From a virus: a stretch of 55,405 nucleotides of DNA. The stretch lies in IMG/VR virus record IMGVR_UViG_3300008107_000064, positions 1-55,405 of that record; one strand, written 5' to 3'. The notes under the pieces were generated by a model that did no database searches, was not told the DNA's origin, and saw only the letters and a list, made by a program, of their open reading frames with translations. This document shows positions 8,306 through 15,716 of the stretch, in pieces (the stretch's first letter is position 1; each line of letters opens with the position of its first letter). The position numbers were made by a program, and so were the translations under genes.

Positions 8306-9303
8306 TGGCGTTCCTCAACTTCCTGACGCAGGGGCAGCCCCTTCCTTCGACGTCGTCAAGCCTGACCACGTCGCAGGTGCCGCAGTATCTGTCTGATTAC
8401 CTCTACAACTTGATGTCCGGCGCTTACAGCGCTGCGCAGGAAGAGTATCAGCCCTACACCGGCCCTCGTCTTGCCGGCTTCTCTCCCGATCAGCTCGCTG
8501 CGTTTGATGTGACGCGCCAAACCGCTGGCGCATACAAGCCGCAGCTCACGGCAGCAGAACAAAGTGCCGCTACTGGCGCTGGTTTGAGCCCGACTGAAGC
8601 AGCTCAGCCATATTTTCAGGCTGCCTCGGCCAATCTGCCGGGCGTCGTGAACCAGTACATGAACCCCTACATGGAGAATGTCACCAACCGCATGGGTGAC
8701 ATTGCAGCTCGCCAGATCCGCGAAAAGCTCATGCCGGAGCTGGGCGACACCTTTACCCGCGCTGGTCAGTTTGGCTCAACTCGCCAGCAAGAGCTGGCGC
8801 AGCGTGGCGTCCGCGACATTTCCGAGAACCTTGCCAGCCAGATCGGCGCGCAGCTTGCTCAGGGGTACACCACAGCCGGCCAGCAGGCTCAGGAAGATCT
8901 GCGCCGTCAGGCGTCGATTGGGCAGGCCGCTGGTACGCTCACCGGCACCGAGATGCAGAACCTTGCCAACCTTGCCAACGTGCAAGCATCGCTTGGCCAG
9001 AAGCAACAAGCCCTCGGCCTGCAAGGCGCTGGCGCTCTGGAAACAATCGGCATGACCCAGCAAGGTCAGGCCCAGAGGAACCTCGACCTCGCCTATCAGG
9101 ACTTCCTGCGTCAGACGCAGTATCCGAAGGAGCAGATCCGCTTCCTCAACGAGGCTGTTCGCGGCCTTCCTTCTGGCGGTGGAACGCAGGCAGGCACGAC
9201 GACTTCAATGGGTCAGCAATATTCTGCCTCGCCACTGGCGCAGCTCGCCAGTGCGGGCATGAGTGCCGCTGCTCTTAGCAACCTGCTGGGAGGCTCTCGC
9301 TAA
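8305..9303 (+). CDS. Virion protein, helical, Gln/Ala-rich (likely internal protein)
   Basis: 332 residues. The N-terminus is probably flexible (TQGQPLPSTSSSLTTSQVPQ). It is followed by long helices rich in Gln and Ala with QYMNPYMENVTNRMGDIAAR, RAGQFGSTRQQELAQRGV and repeated NLANLANVQASLGQKQQAL. The C-terminus is Gly/Ser/Ala-rich. Similar proteins sit in the internal or tail-tip gene cluster of many podoviruses and are probably ejected or form a tail plug. It starts on the previous stop codon (TAATG) and ends the same way, so the four genes from 6914 to 12892 form one translational unit. Confidence 0.65.
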   Translation: MAFLNFLTQGQPLPSTSSSLTTSQVPQYLSDYLYNLMSGAYSAAQEEYQPYTGPRLAGFSPDQLAAFDVTRQTAGAYKPQLTAAEQSAATGAGLSPTEAAQPYFQAASANLPGVVNQYMNPYMENVTNRMGDIAARQIREKLMPELGDTFTRAGQFGSTRQQELAQRGVRDISENLASQIGAQLAQGYTTAGQQAQEDLRRQASIGQAAGTLTGTEMQNLANLANVQASLGQKQQALGLQGAGALETIGMTQQGQAQRNLDLAYQDFLRQTQYPKEQIRFLNEAVRGLPSGGGTQAGTTTSMGQQYSASPLAQLASAGMSAAALSNLLGGSR

Positions 9304-10826
9304 TGGCCAACCCAGTCAATCAAGTCATGGCAGATTTGGAAAACGTGCGGCCCGCGCCGGGTGAGCCGATCCCTGATAACGTGGTGGCTATGGCGGATCC
9401 GTTCGCCAACAATCCCATGCTGTCGATGATCTACAAGCAGATGCAGCAGGAGGCGGCTGCGCGCCAATCTGCTCAGAAGCCAATCCTTGATATGTACCAG
9501 AAGCAGATCGACGCCTATGGCCAGAAGGGCATGTCGGATCTCGACAAGGCTTCGATCTTGTTTCAAGCCGCTGGGGCTCTTGCAGCTCCCACGCGCTCTG
9601 GTGCTCTCATGGAGAGCGTTGGCGCGGCAGGCAGTGCTGTGTCAGGTCCACTTCAGAAAGCGGCGCAGGCTGATCGCGATCGTCAAGAAAAGCTCATGCA
9701 GCTCCAGATGGCTCGCGCGAAGCTTTCTGCCGAAATGGCTGGCACCGGCGGTGTGAGCCCGTCTAATCTGTTGCAACTCTACAAAATGCAACTTGAGATG
9801 CAGCCAAAGCCTAGCGAGACAGAACGTCTCTTGCAGACACTTTCACCTGAAGAGCGTCAAGCCGCTGTTCGTAGCAAGCTTGGTATTACGCCACAGTTGG
9901 GTGAAACAGAGCGCCTCTTGCAAACTCTTCCAGAAGAAGAGCGCACAGCCGCTATTCGCAAAAAACTCGGCGTCGGAGAAACTGAAGGTAAGCCAGTTCC
10001 TCTTACTCTTAGCGATGGGTCAACCGTCACTGCTCTCTTCAAGGATGGAAAGTTCTACGATCCATTGACCGGGAAGCTTTTTAGCGAAGAGCAAACGATC
10101 TCGAACCGTCAACAGGTTGCAGCCGCCGATCGTAAAGATCAGGCTGTCGAACTTGGCGTGCCCGTTGAAGCTCGCGATCCTTTCTCTAACTTGCCTCCCA
10201 AAGAGCGCGAAAAGGCACGCACTGCACGATACAATGCAGACACACGTCTTTTGCAGAAACAGGCTGATGAAGTGCCTGATGCCGCGCTTCGTGCTGAAAT
10301 TGCCGATTACAATCGCTTCGTTATGCTCAATAACGAAAACCAGAGGACTGGCCCTGCTTGGGCAAAGACTGGTGCTTGGACCGCTACTGCTCAGCAGATG
10401 TCTGAAATCGAGGCAAAACTTAAAATTGCCGCCGGTAAGGATCTCAAAGGCGCCGCGTCTGATCGAGACGTTGCCATGTTTGGTCAGGCTGTTCCATCTC
10501 TCAGCAAAGACATCAAGGCAAACGCCAACATTGCGCGCTTTGGTGAAATGCGTGCAAAAACTGAACTTGAGCGCCGTCAGTTCATGCGTGACTATCTTGC
10601 TGTCAATAAGAACCTCGACAATGCCGACCGTCTTTGGCAGCAGTATTTGAACGACAATCCGTTCTTCAAATATCCAGAGCGCGGATTTGACCCCAGCAAA
10701 ATCAAGATTGATGATCTTGTTCGAAACGACAAGAGAATGTCGTATCAGGAATATTTCCGCAACAAGATGGGAAATAGGCCAACAACAGTTCGCCGCGATG
10801 CTAGTGGCGCCCTTGTGGCTGATTAA
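9303..10826 (+). CDS. Large helical internal virion protein with a short tandem repeat
   Basis: 507 residues, mostly charged helix. Around residues 160-225 there is a clear tandem duplication: SETERLLQTLSPEERQAAVR followed by GETERLLQTLPEEERTAAIR, each ending in (S/K)KLG(I/V). Downstream is a small beta domain (PVPLTLSDGSTVTALFKDGKFYDP) and then more helices. There are no catalytic motifs. It is likely part of the internal core or ejectosome, judging from length, composition and neighbours. The repeat may be a protein-interaction hairpin. Confidence 0.65.
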   Translation: MANPVNQVMADLENVRPAPGEPIPDNVVAMADPFANNPMLSMIYKQMQQEAAARQSAQKPILDMYQKQIDAYGQKGMSDLDKASILFQAAGALAAPTRSGALMESVGAAGSAVSGPLQKAAQADRDRQEKLMQLQMARAKLSAEMAGTGGVSPSNLLQLYKMQLEMQPKPSETERLLQTLSPEERQAAVRSKLGITPQLGETERLLQTLPEEERTAAIRKKLGVGETEGKPVPLTLSDGSTVTALFKDGKFYDPLTGKLFSEEQTISNRQQVAAADRKDQAVELGVPVEARDPFSNLPPKEREKARTARYNADTRLLQKQADEVPDAALRAEIADYNRFVMLNNENQRTGPAWAKTGAWTATAQQMSEIEAKLKIAAGKDLKGAASDRDVAMFGQAVPSLSKDIKANANIARFGEMRAKTELERRQFMRDYLAVNKNLDNADRLWQQYLNDNPFFKYPERGFDPSKIKIDDLVRNDKRMSYQEYFRNKMGNRPTTVRRDASGALVAD

Positions 10827-10837
10827 GGAAAGATACC

Positions 10838-12892
10838 ATGGCCAAAGTTATCGAGGGCTTCAGCTTTCCTGATGACGCAACAGGCGAAGAGATCAATGCT
10901 TTTCTCGCAAAGAACCGAAAGGCTCCTGCGCAGAAAAATCCTATGTCAGAAATGCCAGAGCAACGTCCTGATTTGTCTTGGGGCGAATATGCGAAAGGCC
11001 TTGGTCGATCCGCAGCCGCTGGCCTGACCTTTAACTTCAGCGATGAAGCGATCGCAGCTTTGCGCTCCCGCATTGAAGGCATTTCCTATGACGAGGCGCT
11101 CGCCGACGAGCGCGCCAAGAAGAAGGCCTTTGAAGGCCAGTATCCTGTCGCGGCATTTGGGGCTGAACTTGCCGGTGGCCTGCCCACCATGCTGGTGCCC
11201 GGTCTCGGCCCTGTAAAGGCCGCCCAGACGGCTGGGCGTGTCGGCAAGGTAGTCAATGCCCCTATCACCCAGATGGCCACCGCAGGCGCCAAGCAAGGCG
11301 CTCTGAGCGGCATGGGAGAGGCAGAGGGTGGTATCGGCGATCGGATAGAAGGTGCCGCCACAGGCGCTGCTACGGGCGCCGCTGTGGGTGCTGGCCTCGG
11401 CGTTGCCGGCAAGGCCGTCGCGCCTGTCGCGCGCAACGTCATGGAGCGCTTCCGCCCCGGTGTTGCAGACGACGTCGCCATGGCCAAGGTTCTTCAGGAT
11501 CTGGAACGCTCAGGCCTAACGCCTGCGCAGGCCAAGAAAGAGTTTGAGATCCTGAGCCAGTCTGGCGCGAAGCCCAGCTTCTTCGATGTCAGCCCGTCGC
11601 TCACCTCGCGCGCCGAATCCGTCGTGCAGCGCGAAGGCGCGGCTGGTGAGCAGATCGTCGAAGACATTGCAGCCCGCCAGAAAGGCCAGCGCAGCCGTAT
11701 CATGGGCGAGGCCAAGGGCGCGCTCGGTCAGACCAAGGGCTTCTACGACACCGCCGAGGATGCAGCAGAGGCGCTGCGTAAGAATGCAAAGCCTCTCTAT
11801 GAGAAGGCATACAAGGCCGACATTCCGCTTGAGGCTCAGTATGATTTGCAGGTCATTGGTAACGATCTCAAAGAGGCGTTCCCAGAAGCTCTGACTTATG
11901 CTCGCAAACTCTTCGCGTCCGAACGCCGCTCCGGCGATTTCAAGCGCATTGGAACGCGCGAGCTGCCGAGTGGCAATGAAGCCTTCGACATGATCCCCAA
12001 AGTGCAGCAGTGGGATTATATTATGCGCGGCCTCGGTCAGGTGATCGAGAAAGAAACAGATGCCGTCACTGGTAAGGTCACGCAGCTCGGTGGCGGCGCA
12101 AAGAAGTTCCGCAGTGAGATCGCGACAATCCTCGACAACGAGGTGCCGGACTTCGGCGCTGCTCGCAAGCAGTACAAGGGCGACCTTGAAGTGAAGCAGG
12201 CGCTAGATGATGCGCGCAAGGGCTTCAGCAATGCAGATCCAGAAGAGCTTGCCATTGCTTGGAAAGGCATGTCCAACGCTGAGAAGGAAGCCTATCGCGC
12301 TGGTGCTCTCAAGAACATCCGCGACACGCTCTTCGGCACCGGCGATTTTACTGATGCCACCAAGCGCATTGGTCAGGCCGTGCAGGACCGCCGCGAAGCT
12401 CTCAACATCATCATGCCTGACAAGCTCACGGCTCGCCTGTTCCAAGACTATCTCGGTGCAGAAGCAAAGCTTGCAGCCAATGCACAGCGCATCAAAGGCG
12501 GCTCGCAGACGGCTCGCCGTCAGCAGCTCGCCAAGGATCTCGAAGGCGATGTTGATCTCGGCATGCTCGGCGTGGCTGGTAACGTAGCCCTTGGCCGGAT
12601 GCAAACTGCCATGAACGGTGTTTTCAACATCCTCGCCAAGAGCCCCACGATCCCTGAGAAGCGCGTGGAAGCTCTCGGCAAGATGCTGCGTGAGAACGAC
12701 ATCAAGGGCGTCGAGCGCCTCACCAAGAGCCTTGAGGCTTTTGCCGCAGAACAGGAACGCAAGGCAGCGCGCGATCTGAAAGCCGGCAAAGCCGTCGCCG
12801 GTCAAGCCGGTCGTATCGCAGGCGGGAAGACGGTTGAAGAGGAAAACAGAATTGAACCTCTCGAAGCTCTTGGCCGCCCGCAGTTCCCGTAA
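10838..12892 (+). CDS. Large internal virion/ejection protein with glycine-rich hydrophobic segment
   Basis: 684 residues with RBS AAGGAAAGATACC before ATG. The N-terminus (FSFPDDATGEEINAFLAKN) looks like a short docking module often found at the start of large podoviral internal proteins. Residues about 105-205 are Gly/Ala-rich and hydrophobic (GAATGAATGAAVGAGLGVAG) and could insert in a membrane. The remaining 450 residues are charged helices without known motifs. It is the last gene of this rightward block. Its stop (TAA) is directly followed, with no spacer, by the stop of the convergent SGNH hydrolase gene. Confidence 0.65.
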   Translation: MAKVIEGFSFPDDATGEEINAFLAKNRKAPAQKNPMSEMPEQRPDLSWGEYAKGLGRSAAAGLTFNFSDEAIAALRSRIEGISYDEALADERAKKKAFEGQYPVAAFGAELAGGLPTMLVPGLGPVKAAQTAGRVGKVVNAPITQMATAGAKQGALSGMGEAEGGIGDRIEGAATGAATGAAVGAGLGVAGKAVAPVARNVMERFRPGVADDVAMAKVLQDLERSGLTPAQAKKEFEILSQSGAKPSFFDVSPSLTSRAESVVQREGAAGEQIVEDIAARQKGQRSRIMGEAKGALGQTKGFYDTAEDAAEALRKNAKPLYEKAYKADIPLEAQYDLQVIGNDLKEAFPEALTYARKLFASERRSGDFKRIGTRELPSGNEAFDMIPKVQQWDYIMRGLGQVIEKETDAVTGKVTQLGGGAKKFRSEIATILDNEVPDFGAARKQYKGDLEVKQALDDARKGFSNADPEELAIAWKGMSNAEKEAYRAGALKNIRDTLFGTGDFTDATKRIGQAVQDRREALNIIMPDKLTARLFQDYLGAEAKLAANAQRIKGGSQTARRQQLAKDLEGDVDLGMLGVAGNVALGRMQTAMNGVFNILAKSPTIPEKRVEALGKMLRENDIKGVERLTKSLEAFAAEQERKAARDLKAGKAVAGQAGRIAGGKTVEEENRIEPLEALGRPQFP

Positions 12893-13303
12893 TCACGGCA
12901 GCATGAACTTCATGGCAGGGGCTGGGTCTCTGACAGTCGTCGCAACCTCTCGGTAATTTGACGGATGGACCTTGTCCTTGCTGTCGAATAGACGAAGATC
13001 AACCAGCCCATCTCGCCGCTCCTCTGCCACCCTGTATACGGCTCCGGCTGCGTGCCTATTATACGGCACCAGCCACACAACCCTGTCTGCGACAACATGC
13101 GCCCGCACCCGTCGCAGATCTTGGAGCAAGGTTGGTGACATTGGGTCGTTGGACCCCAGCGAGATGACGACAAAGTCACGGTTCACCCATTTCATAATTC
13201 CAGCCTGCATGCCCGTTGTTCTGCCAACAACAGCCAGTTGCTCACAGCGAAGATGTTGGTTCACGCCAACAGCTATGCTGTCACCAATCACCGCACATTC
13301 CAT
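12893..13303 (-). CDS. SGNH/GDSL-family hydrolase, short
   Basis: 136 residues. All four blocks of the SGNH fold are visible: GDSI at 7-10 (nucleophile Ser9), Gly27 in VVGRTTG, GSND at 50-53 (Asn52), and DKVHP at 110-114 (Asp110/His113). The family includes esterases and acetyl-hydrolases acting on lipids or sugar O-acetyl groups. At 136 residues it is shorter than usual but has the full catalytic set. There is no signal peptide. It is the last gene of the leftward operon, starts on the stop of the upstream gene (TGATG) and abuts the convergent internal-protein gene. The substrate is unknown. Confidence 0.82.
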   Translation of the reverse strand: MECAVIGDSIAVGVNQHLRCEQLAVVGRTTGMQAGIMKWVNRDFVVISLGSNDPMSPTLLQDLRRVRAHVVADRVVWLVPYNRHAAGAVYRVAEERRDGLVDLRLFDSKDKVHPSNYREVATTVRDPAPAMKFMLP

Positions 13304-13548
13304 CAGCGTCTCGTCCTTCTCTTGTATGATTGACGGCGAGGAATAGGCGCGAGGCAGACATATTCCTCGTTCTCATATTCGTCATGACGACAGTCTAGAT
13401 ACATCTGGTGCTTGTGCTCATGTCGCTTGGAATAGATGAGATCTCCATTCGGATGCTCGTAGCAATGCATCTCATCTTGATCCAGCTCAGGCCTACGCAA
13501 AAAGCCAAAGCTCCAGTGCCACCCATGCTTCACGATTGCGTCTGTCAT
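13303..13548 (-). CDS. Small acidic/His-rich protein of unknown function
   Basis: 81 residues from the ATG at 13548, which has RBS GAGGAAGG just upstream and overlaps the GcrA-like stop (ATGA). An in-frame start ten codons earlier would overlap the regulator more. The sequence is rich in His, Tyr, Glu and Arg (KHGWHWSFGFLRRPEL, HEHKHQMYLDCRHDEYE) and ends in a basic tail (RRQSYKRRTRR). No domain was recognised. The His/Cys content might bind a metal, but there is no clear pattern. It is translationally coupled to both neighbours. Confidence 0.7.
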   Translation of the reverse strand: MTDAIVKHGWHWSFGFLRRPELDQDEMHCYEHPNGDLIYSKRHEHKHQMYLDCRHDEYENEEYVCLAPIPRRQSYKRRTRR

Positions 13549-13901
13549 TTTGCCTTCCTCACGATTGGAATATAGCAAAGCCGCGCGTGCTCCTCACAGT
13601 ATGACCTGTGATTTATTACGTTGCTACAAAATATCGGAGCAGTCATGTCGCTGTTGAGGATGTAGCGGCACGAATCATGTCTTAGCTTGACTATGTTGCT
13701 GGTCGGTTTTGGCTTCTTATCAACCGTCTTACTGACTGAACGCTTGCGCACAATGCCTGATTTACGCGGCGAGAACACCACGCCTTCTTTCTTGGCTCTA
13801 TGTATCATGCCAGAGATCACGCCTTTAGTGACGCCAATCTTCTTGGCAATTTCGTTTACAGACAGGCCTATGGCCCATAGTTTTTGGATGTCATCTAACA
13901 T
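13545..13901 (-). CDS. GcrA-like cell-cycle transcription regulator
   Basis: 118 residues from the ATG at 13901. The N-terminus is a helix-turn-helix with the GcrA pattern (IQKLWAIGLSVNEIAKKIG at 5-23, then VISGMIHRAKKEG). A basic linker follows. The C-terminal domain carries SCRYILNSD with Cys78, FCSN with Cys92, and YCEEH with Cys102/His105, which matches the conserved C-terminal region of GcrA. In Alphaproteobacteria GcrA binds sigma70 polymerase and methylated GANTC sites to activate promoters. A phage copy could redirect host or phage transcription. Its start carries the same short leader core found before the small genes at 25-28 kb. Confidence 0.85.
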   Translation of the reverse strand: MLDDIQKLWAIGLSVNEIAKKIGVTKGVISGMIHRAKKEGVVFSPRKSGIVRKRSVSKTVDKKPKPTSNIVKLRHDSCRYILNSDMTAPIFCSNVINHRSYCEEHARLCYIPIVRKAK

Positions 13902-13920
13902 GGTCTGGTCTCGTTGGGTT
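13899..13920 (-). promoter_or_regulatory. Start-associated leader core before the GcrA-like gene
   Basis: Read on the minus strand the sequence is AACCCAACGAGACCAGACC followed by the ATG. This matches the leader core (CCAACGGAGACCAGACCA-ATG) found before seven small genes in 25.9-28.2 kb. It contains the Shine-Dalgarno-like GAGA(CC) part. The longer upstream block seen in five of the other copies is absent here. Confidence 0.65.
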
Positions 13921-13924
13921 GTGA

Positions 13925-13942
13925 TGGGGGCCAAAGCCCCCA
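13925..13942 (-). other. GC-rich hairpin between transglycosylase and GcrA-like genes
   Basis: A perfect inverted repeat: GGGGGC, loop CAAA, GCCCCC, extended by a T-A pair. It lies between the transglycosylase stop (13948) and the leader of the GcrA-like gene. There is no T-tract, so it may be an RNA-stability or pausing element rather than a full terminator. Confidence 0.5.
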
Positions 13943-13947
13943 CCGGA

Positions 13948-14499
13948 TTAAAGCATTGCAAGGCGAATGTATTGCTGCTTGTACTGCTCATGGCGACGAG
14001 CAAGCTTTACATTCCACCCGCGCCAACCGGCAACATGGCACGCGGCCATCTGCTTGTGGTTGGACACACCAGATTCCAAGCACCTTTTCATGTGAGCAAT
14101 GCCGGCACGGATGCCGTATTCACACTCATGAAGCCTCTTCGGATCATAACCCAGCGCACGCGCCGAGCCGTCAATCACCTGAAACACACCCTTTGCGTGA
14201 CCATGCGCCGTGCGAGGGCCGTTGATCTTGCAGGTGTAGTTGCTCTCGATCTTGGCAAGCTTGAGCGCGCTTTGCACCCATTTCTCGCCGAGTTCTTCTT
14301 TTGCGATGCGTGCTACTGCATCAGCAACAGGCTTTTTGCTGTCAGGAACCTTGGCCGCATTTACATTCCAGATATGACCGCTCATGGATTGATAGGTCTT
14401 GTCTGTCATGAAAAAGTGGCCCGTCCACTCTTCCTCAATAGCCTTCGCTGGGTTTGACAGTAGTGTTAGTACCATCAAACTTAACATCGTATTGCGCAT
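13948..14499 (-). CDS. Secreted lytic transglycosylase (SLT-like)
   Basis: 183 residues from the ATG at 14499 (RBS AAGAAGGAA). Residues 1-20 are a signal peptide with a good cleavage site after NPAKA. The SLT-type core shows AKIESNYTC with catalytic Glu85, then GHAKGVFQV at 100-108 and YGIRAGIAHMKRC at 128-140. Such enzymes cut peptidoglycan to form 1,6-anhydro-muramyl ends. Unlike the muramidase at 2675, this protein has its own export signal and sits in the replication/recombination operon, so it may act before lysis on the host wall or help release. The 5' end overlaps the end of the DUF6378-like gene by 65 bases. Confidence 0.82.
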   Translation of the reverse strand: MRNTMLSLMVLTLLSNPAKAIEEEWTGHFFMTDKTYQSMSGHIWNVNAAKVPDSKKPVADAVARIAKEELGEKWVQSALKLAKIESNYTCKINGPRTAHGHAKGVFQVIDGSARALGYDPKRLHECEYGIRAGIAHMKRCLESGVSNHKQMAACHVAGWRGWNVKLARRHEQYKQQYIRLAML

Positions 14500-14854
14500 T
14501 AGAAGTTTCCTTCTTGATAGGTGCAAACCGCTTTGCCATAGCGGCAATGTCATCCTCTTCGGTGGTTTGTGCAGGCGTATCCGCTGCGGTGAATGCTTCT
14601 CCAGAAAACTGAGCCGAAAAAGCAGTGTAGTTTACATTGTCCACATAGTTGTCGTCCAGCAAAGGATTGACGCGGCGACGCGCCAGCTTCACGGCTTCGA
14701 GAACAGATGTGATGTCATATTTTGTGAGTTGCTTGCCAGTAATCAATGTTGCCATTTGTGCAGCAACTTCAAACAGAAACTCAGGGTTCCCGTATTGCTC
14801 ACCGCGATCGTTCACGACAACAGCGGAATGCATGAGGATGTCTTTGTGGTTCAT
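14435..14854 (-). CDS. DUF6378-like protein
   Basis: 139 residues from the ATG at 14854, which overlaps the upstream stop (ATGA) and has GGAG six bases before it; an ATG 12 bases earlier is less likely. The first 90 residues match the DUF6378 pattern: HKDILMHSAVVVNDRGEQYG, FEVAAQMATLITGKQ, then YDITSVLEAVKLARRRVNP and DDNYVDNVNYTAF. Family members are common in phages and have an all-helical look reminiscent of MazG-type proteins, but no activity is established to my knowledge. The C-terminal 45 residues are acidic and probably disordered. The call is by pattern recall. Confidence 0.7.
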   Translation of the reverse strand: MNHKDILMHSAVVVNDRGEQYGNPEFLFEVAAQMATLITGKQLTKYDITSVLEAVKLARRRVNPLLDDNYVDNVNYTAFSAQFSGEAFTAADTPAQTTEEDDIAAMAKRFAPIKKETSNAQYDVKFDGTNTTVKPSEGY

Positions 14855-15099
14855 TTTGGGCTCCATAGTTTGATCTTGGCGATGTAGCGATGATTTAGCG
14901 CGATCGCCCCGTGGTCTTCGAACACACCTTGTTCGTTGGGATAGGTTTCGTTCACGATGATGTAGTCTTTTGATTGTAGCTCTTGTGTGATCTCCTCTAG
15001 ATTGTTGGACTTGTGATACACGATAACACGATGAAGCAGCTCAGCAGCTCTTTCCTTCGTGCTTCGTGTCGGTATGGTTAAGATCATCTCAAACATCAT
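14851..15099 (-). CDS. Small protein of unknown function
   Basis: 82 residues; starts at 15099, 15096 (tandem ATGs) or 15087 are possible. The sequence is a compact alpha/beta mix (MILTIPTRSTKERAAELLH, then KDYIIVNETYPNEQGVF and IALNHRYIAKIKLW) with no known motif. It overlaps the genes on both sides and belongs to the leftward operon between the VRR-NUC nuclease and the DUF6378-like gene. Confidence 0.65.
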   Translation of the reverse strand: MMFEMILTIPTRSTKERAAELLHRVIVYHKSNNLEEITQELQSKDYIIVNETYPNEQGVFEDHGAIALNHRYIAKIKLWSPK

Positions 15100-15355
15100 T
15101 TCGGATTCTCCAAAGCCTCATTGCCTCCTCTTCGACATATGGCCTGATAAGCGCCGGCAATCTGTCCAAAGCTCTGCGCCTTGTTTCCTTGTCCGGCAAT
15201 TTCAGGATCTCGCACGCGCCTTCATAGATCTGAAGACGGCATGCAGATTGGATAGCAGGCTGCGCCAGTTCATAGTGCAGCGTGCCTGATAGAACTTCAT
15301 AGATCTGCTCGCTTGGTCTTTTCCAAGTAGATGTTGAACGCTTCTTCTGCCGCAT
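15089..15355 (-). CDS. Small conserved phage protein, helical
   Basis: 88 residues from an ATG at 15355; the upstream candidate at 15373 overlaps the nuclease even more. No ATG lies between the nuclease stop and the conserved part, so either start overlaps the end of the VRR-NUC gene. The conserved region ends with ALDRLPALIRPYVEEEAMRLW, which I recognise from small hypothetical proteins in alphaproteobacterial phages and prophages (DUF7696-like). It is all-helical, with no catalytic motif. The true start is uncertain. Confidence 0.62.
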   Translation of the reverse strand: MRQKKRSTSTWKRPSEQIYEVLSGTLHYELAQPAIQSACRLQIYEGACEILKLPDKETRRRALDRLPALIRPYVEEEAMRLWRIRNDV

Positions 15356-15716
15356 CGACACCCAACGCCACACAGGCGAAGCTCCCTAGTTGTTGCGCAA
15401 CACGCAGATATTCCAACTGTGCTGGCTGGAAGCGAGATTGCGTGTGGTCGCGCCGCTTCAGCTCACACACGAATGCAGGTGAGCCCGGTATCACGATATC
15501 AGGCGCGCCCTCTGTCATGCCTTCTGCTTTCTGGTGGTCAACCTGAAAGCGCGTGCGCTTGCCTTCATTGCGTGGATGCAGCGCAAGCTTTCCCCATGTG
15601 TCAGGATACTTGCGGCGGATCCGCGCAAAGAACGTGACTTGCTCGTTGTTCTCAGAAGGGCACGCCCCCCTGAAGGATTGGTCTCCATAGACAGGGATGT
15701 CATGCGGCAATTTCAA
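15297..15716 (-). CDS. VRR-NUC domain nuclease
   Basis: 139 residues. The PD-(D/E)XK nuclease core of the VRR-NUC type is visible: early EQVTFFARI with Glu25, GAPDIVIPGS with Asp73, and FVCELKR with Glu85 and Lys87. VRR-NUC proteins cut branched DNA such as Holliday junctions or flaps, and phages often encode one next to a helicase. Here the gene overlaps the end of the SF2 helicase gene by 17 bases. The likely job is resolving replication and recombination intermediates before packaging. Confidence 0.85.
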   Translation of the reverse strand: MKLPHDIPVYGDQSFRGACPSENNEQVTFFARIRRKYPDTWGKLALHPRNEGKRTRFQVDHQKAEGMTEGAPDIVIPGSPAFVCELKRRDHTQSRFQPAQLEYLRVAQQLGSFACVALGVDAAEEAFNIYLEKTKRADL

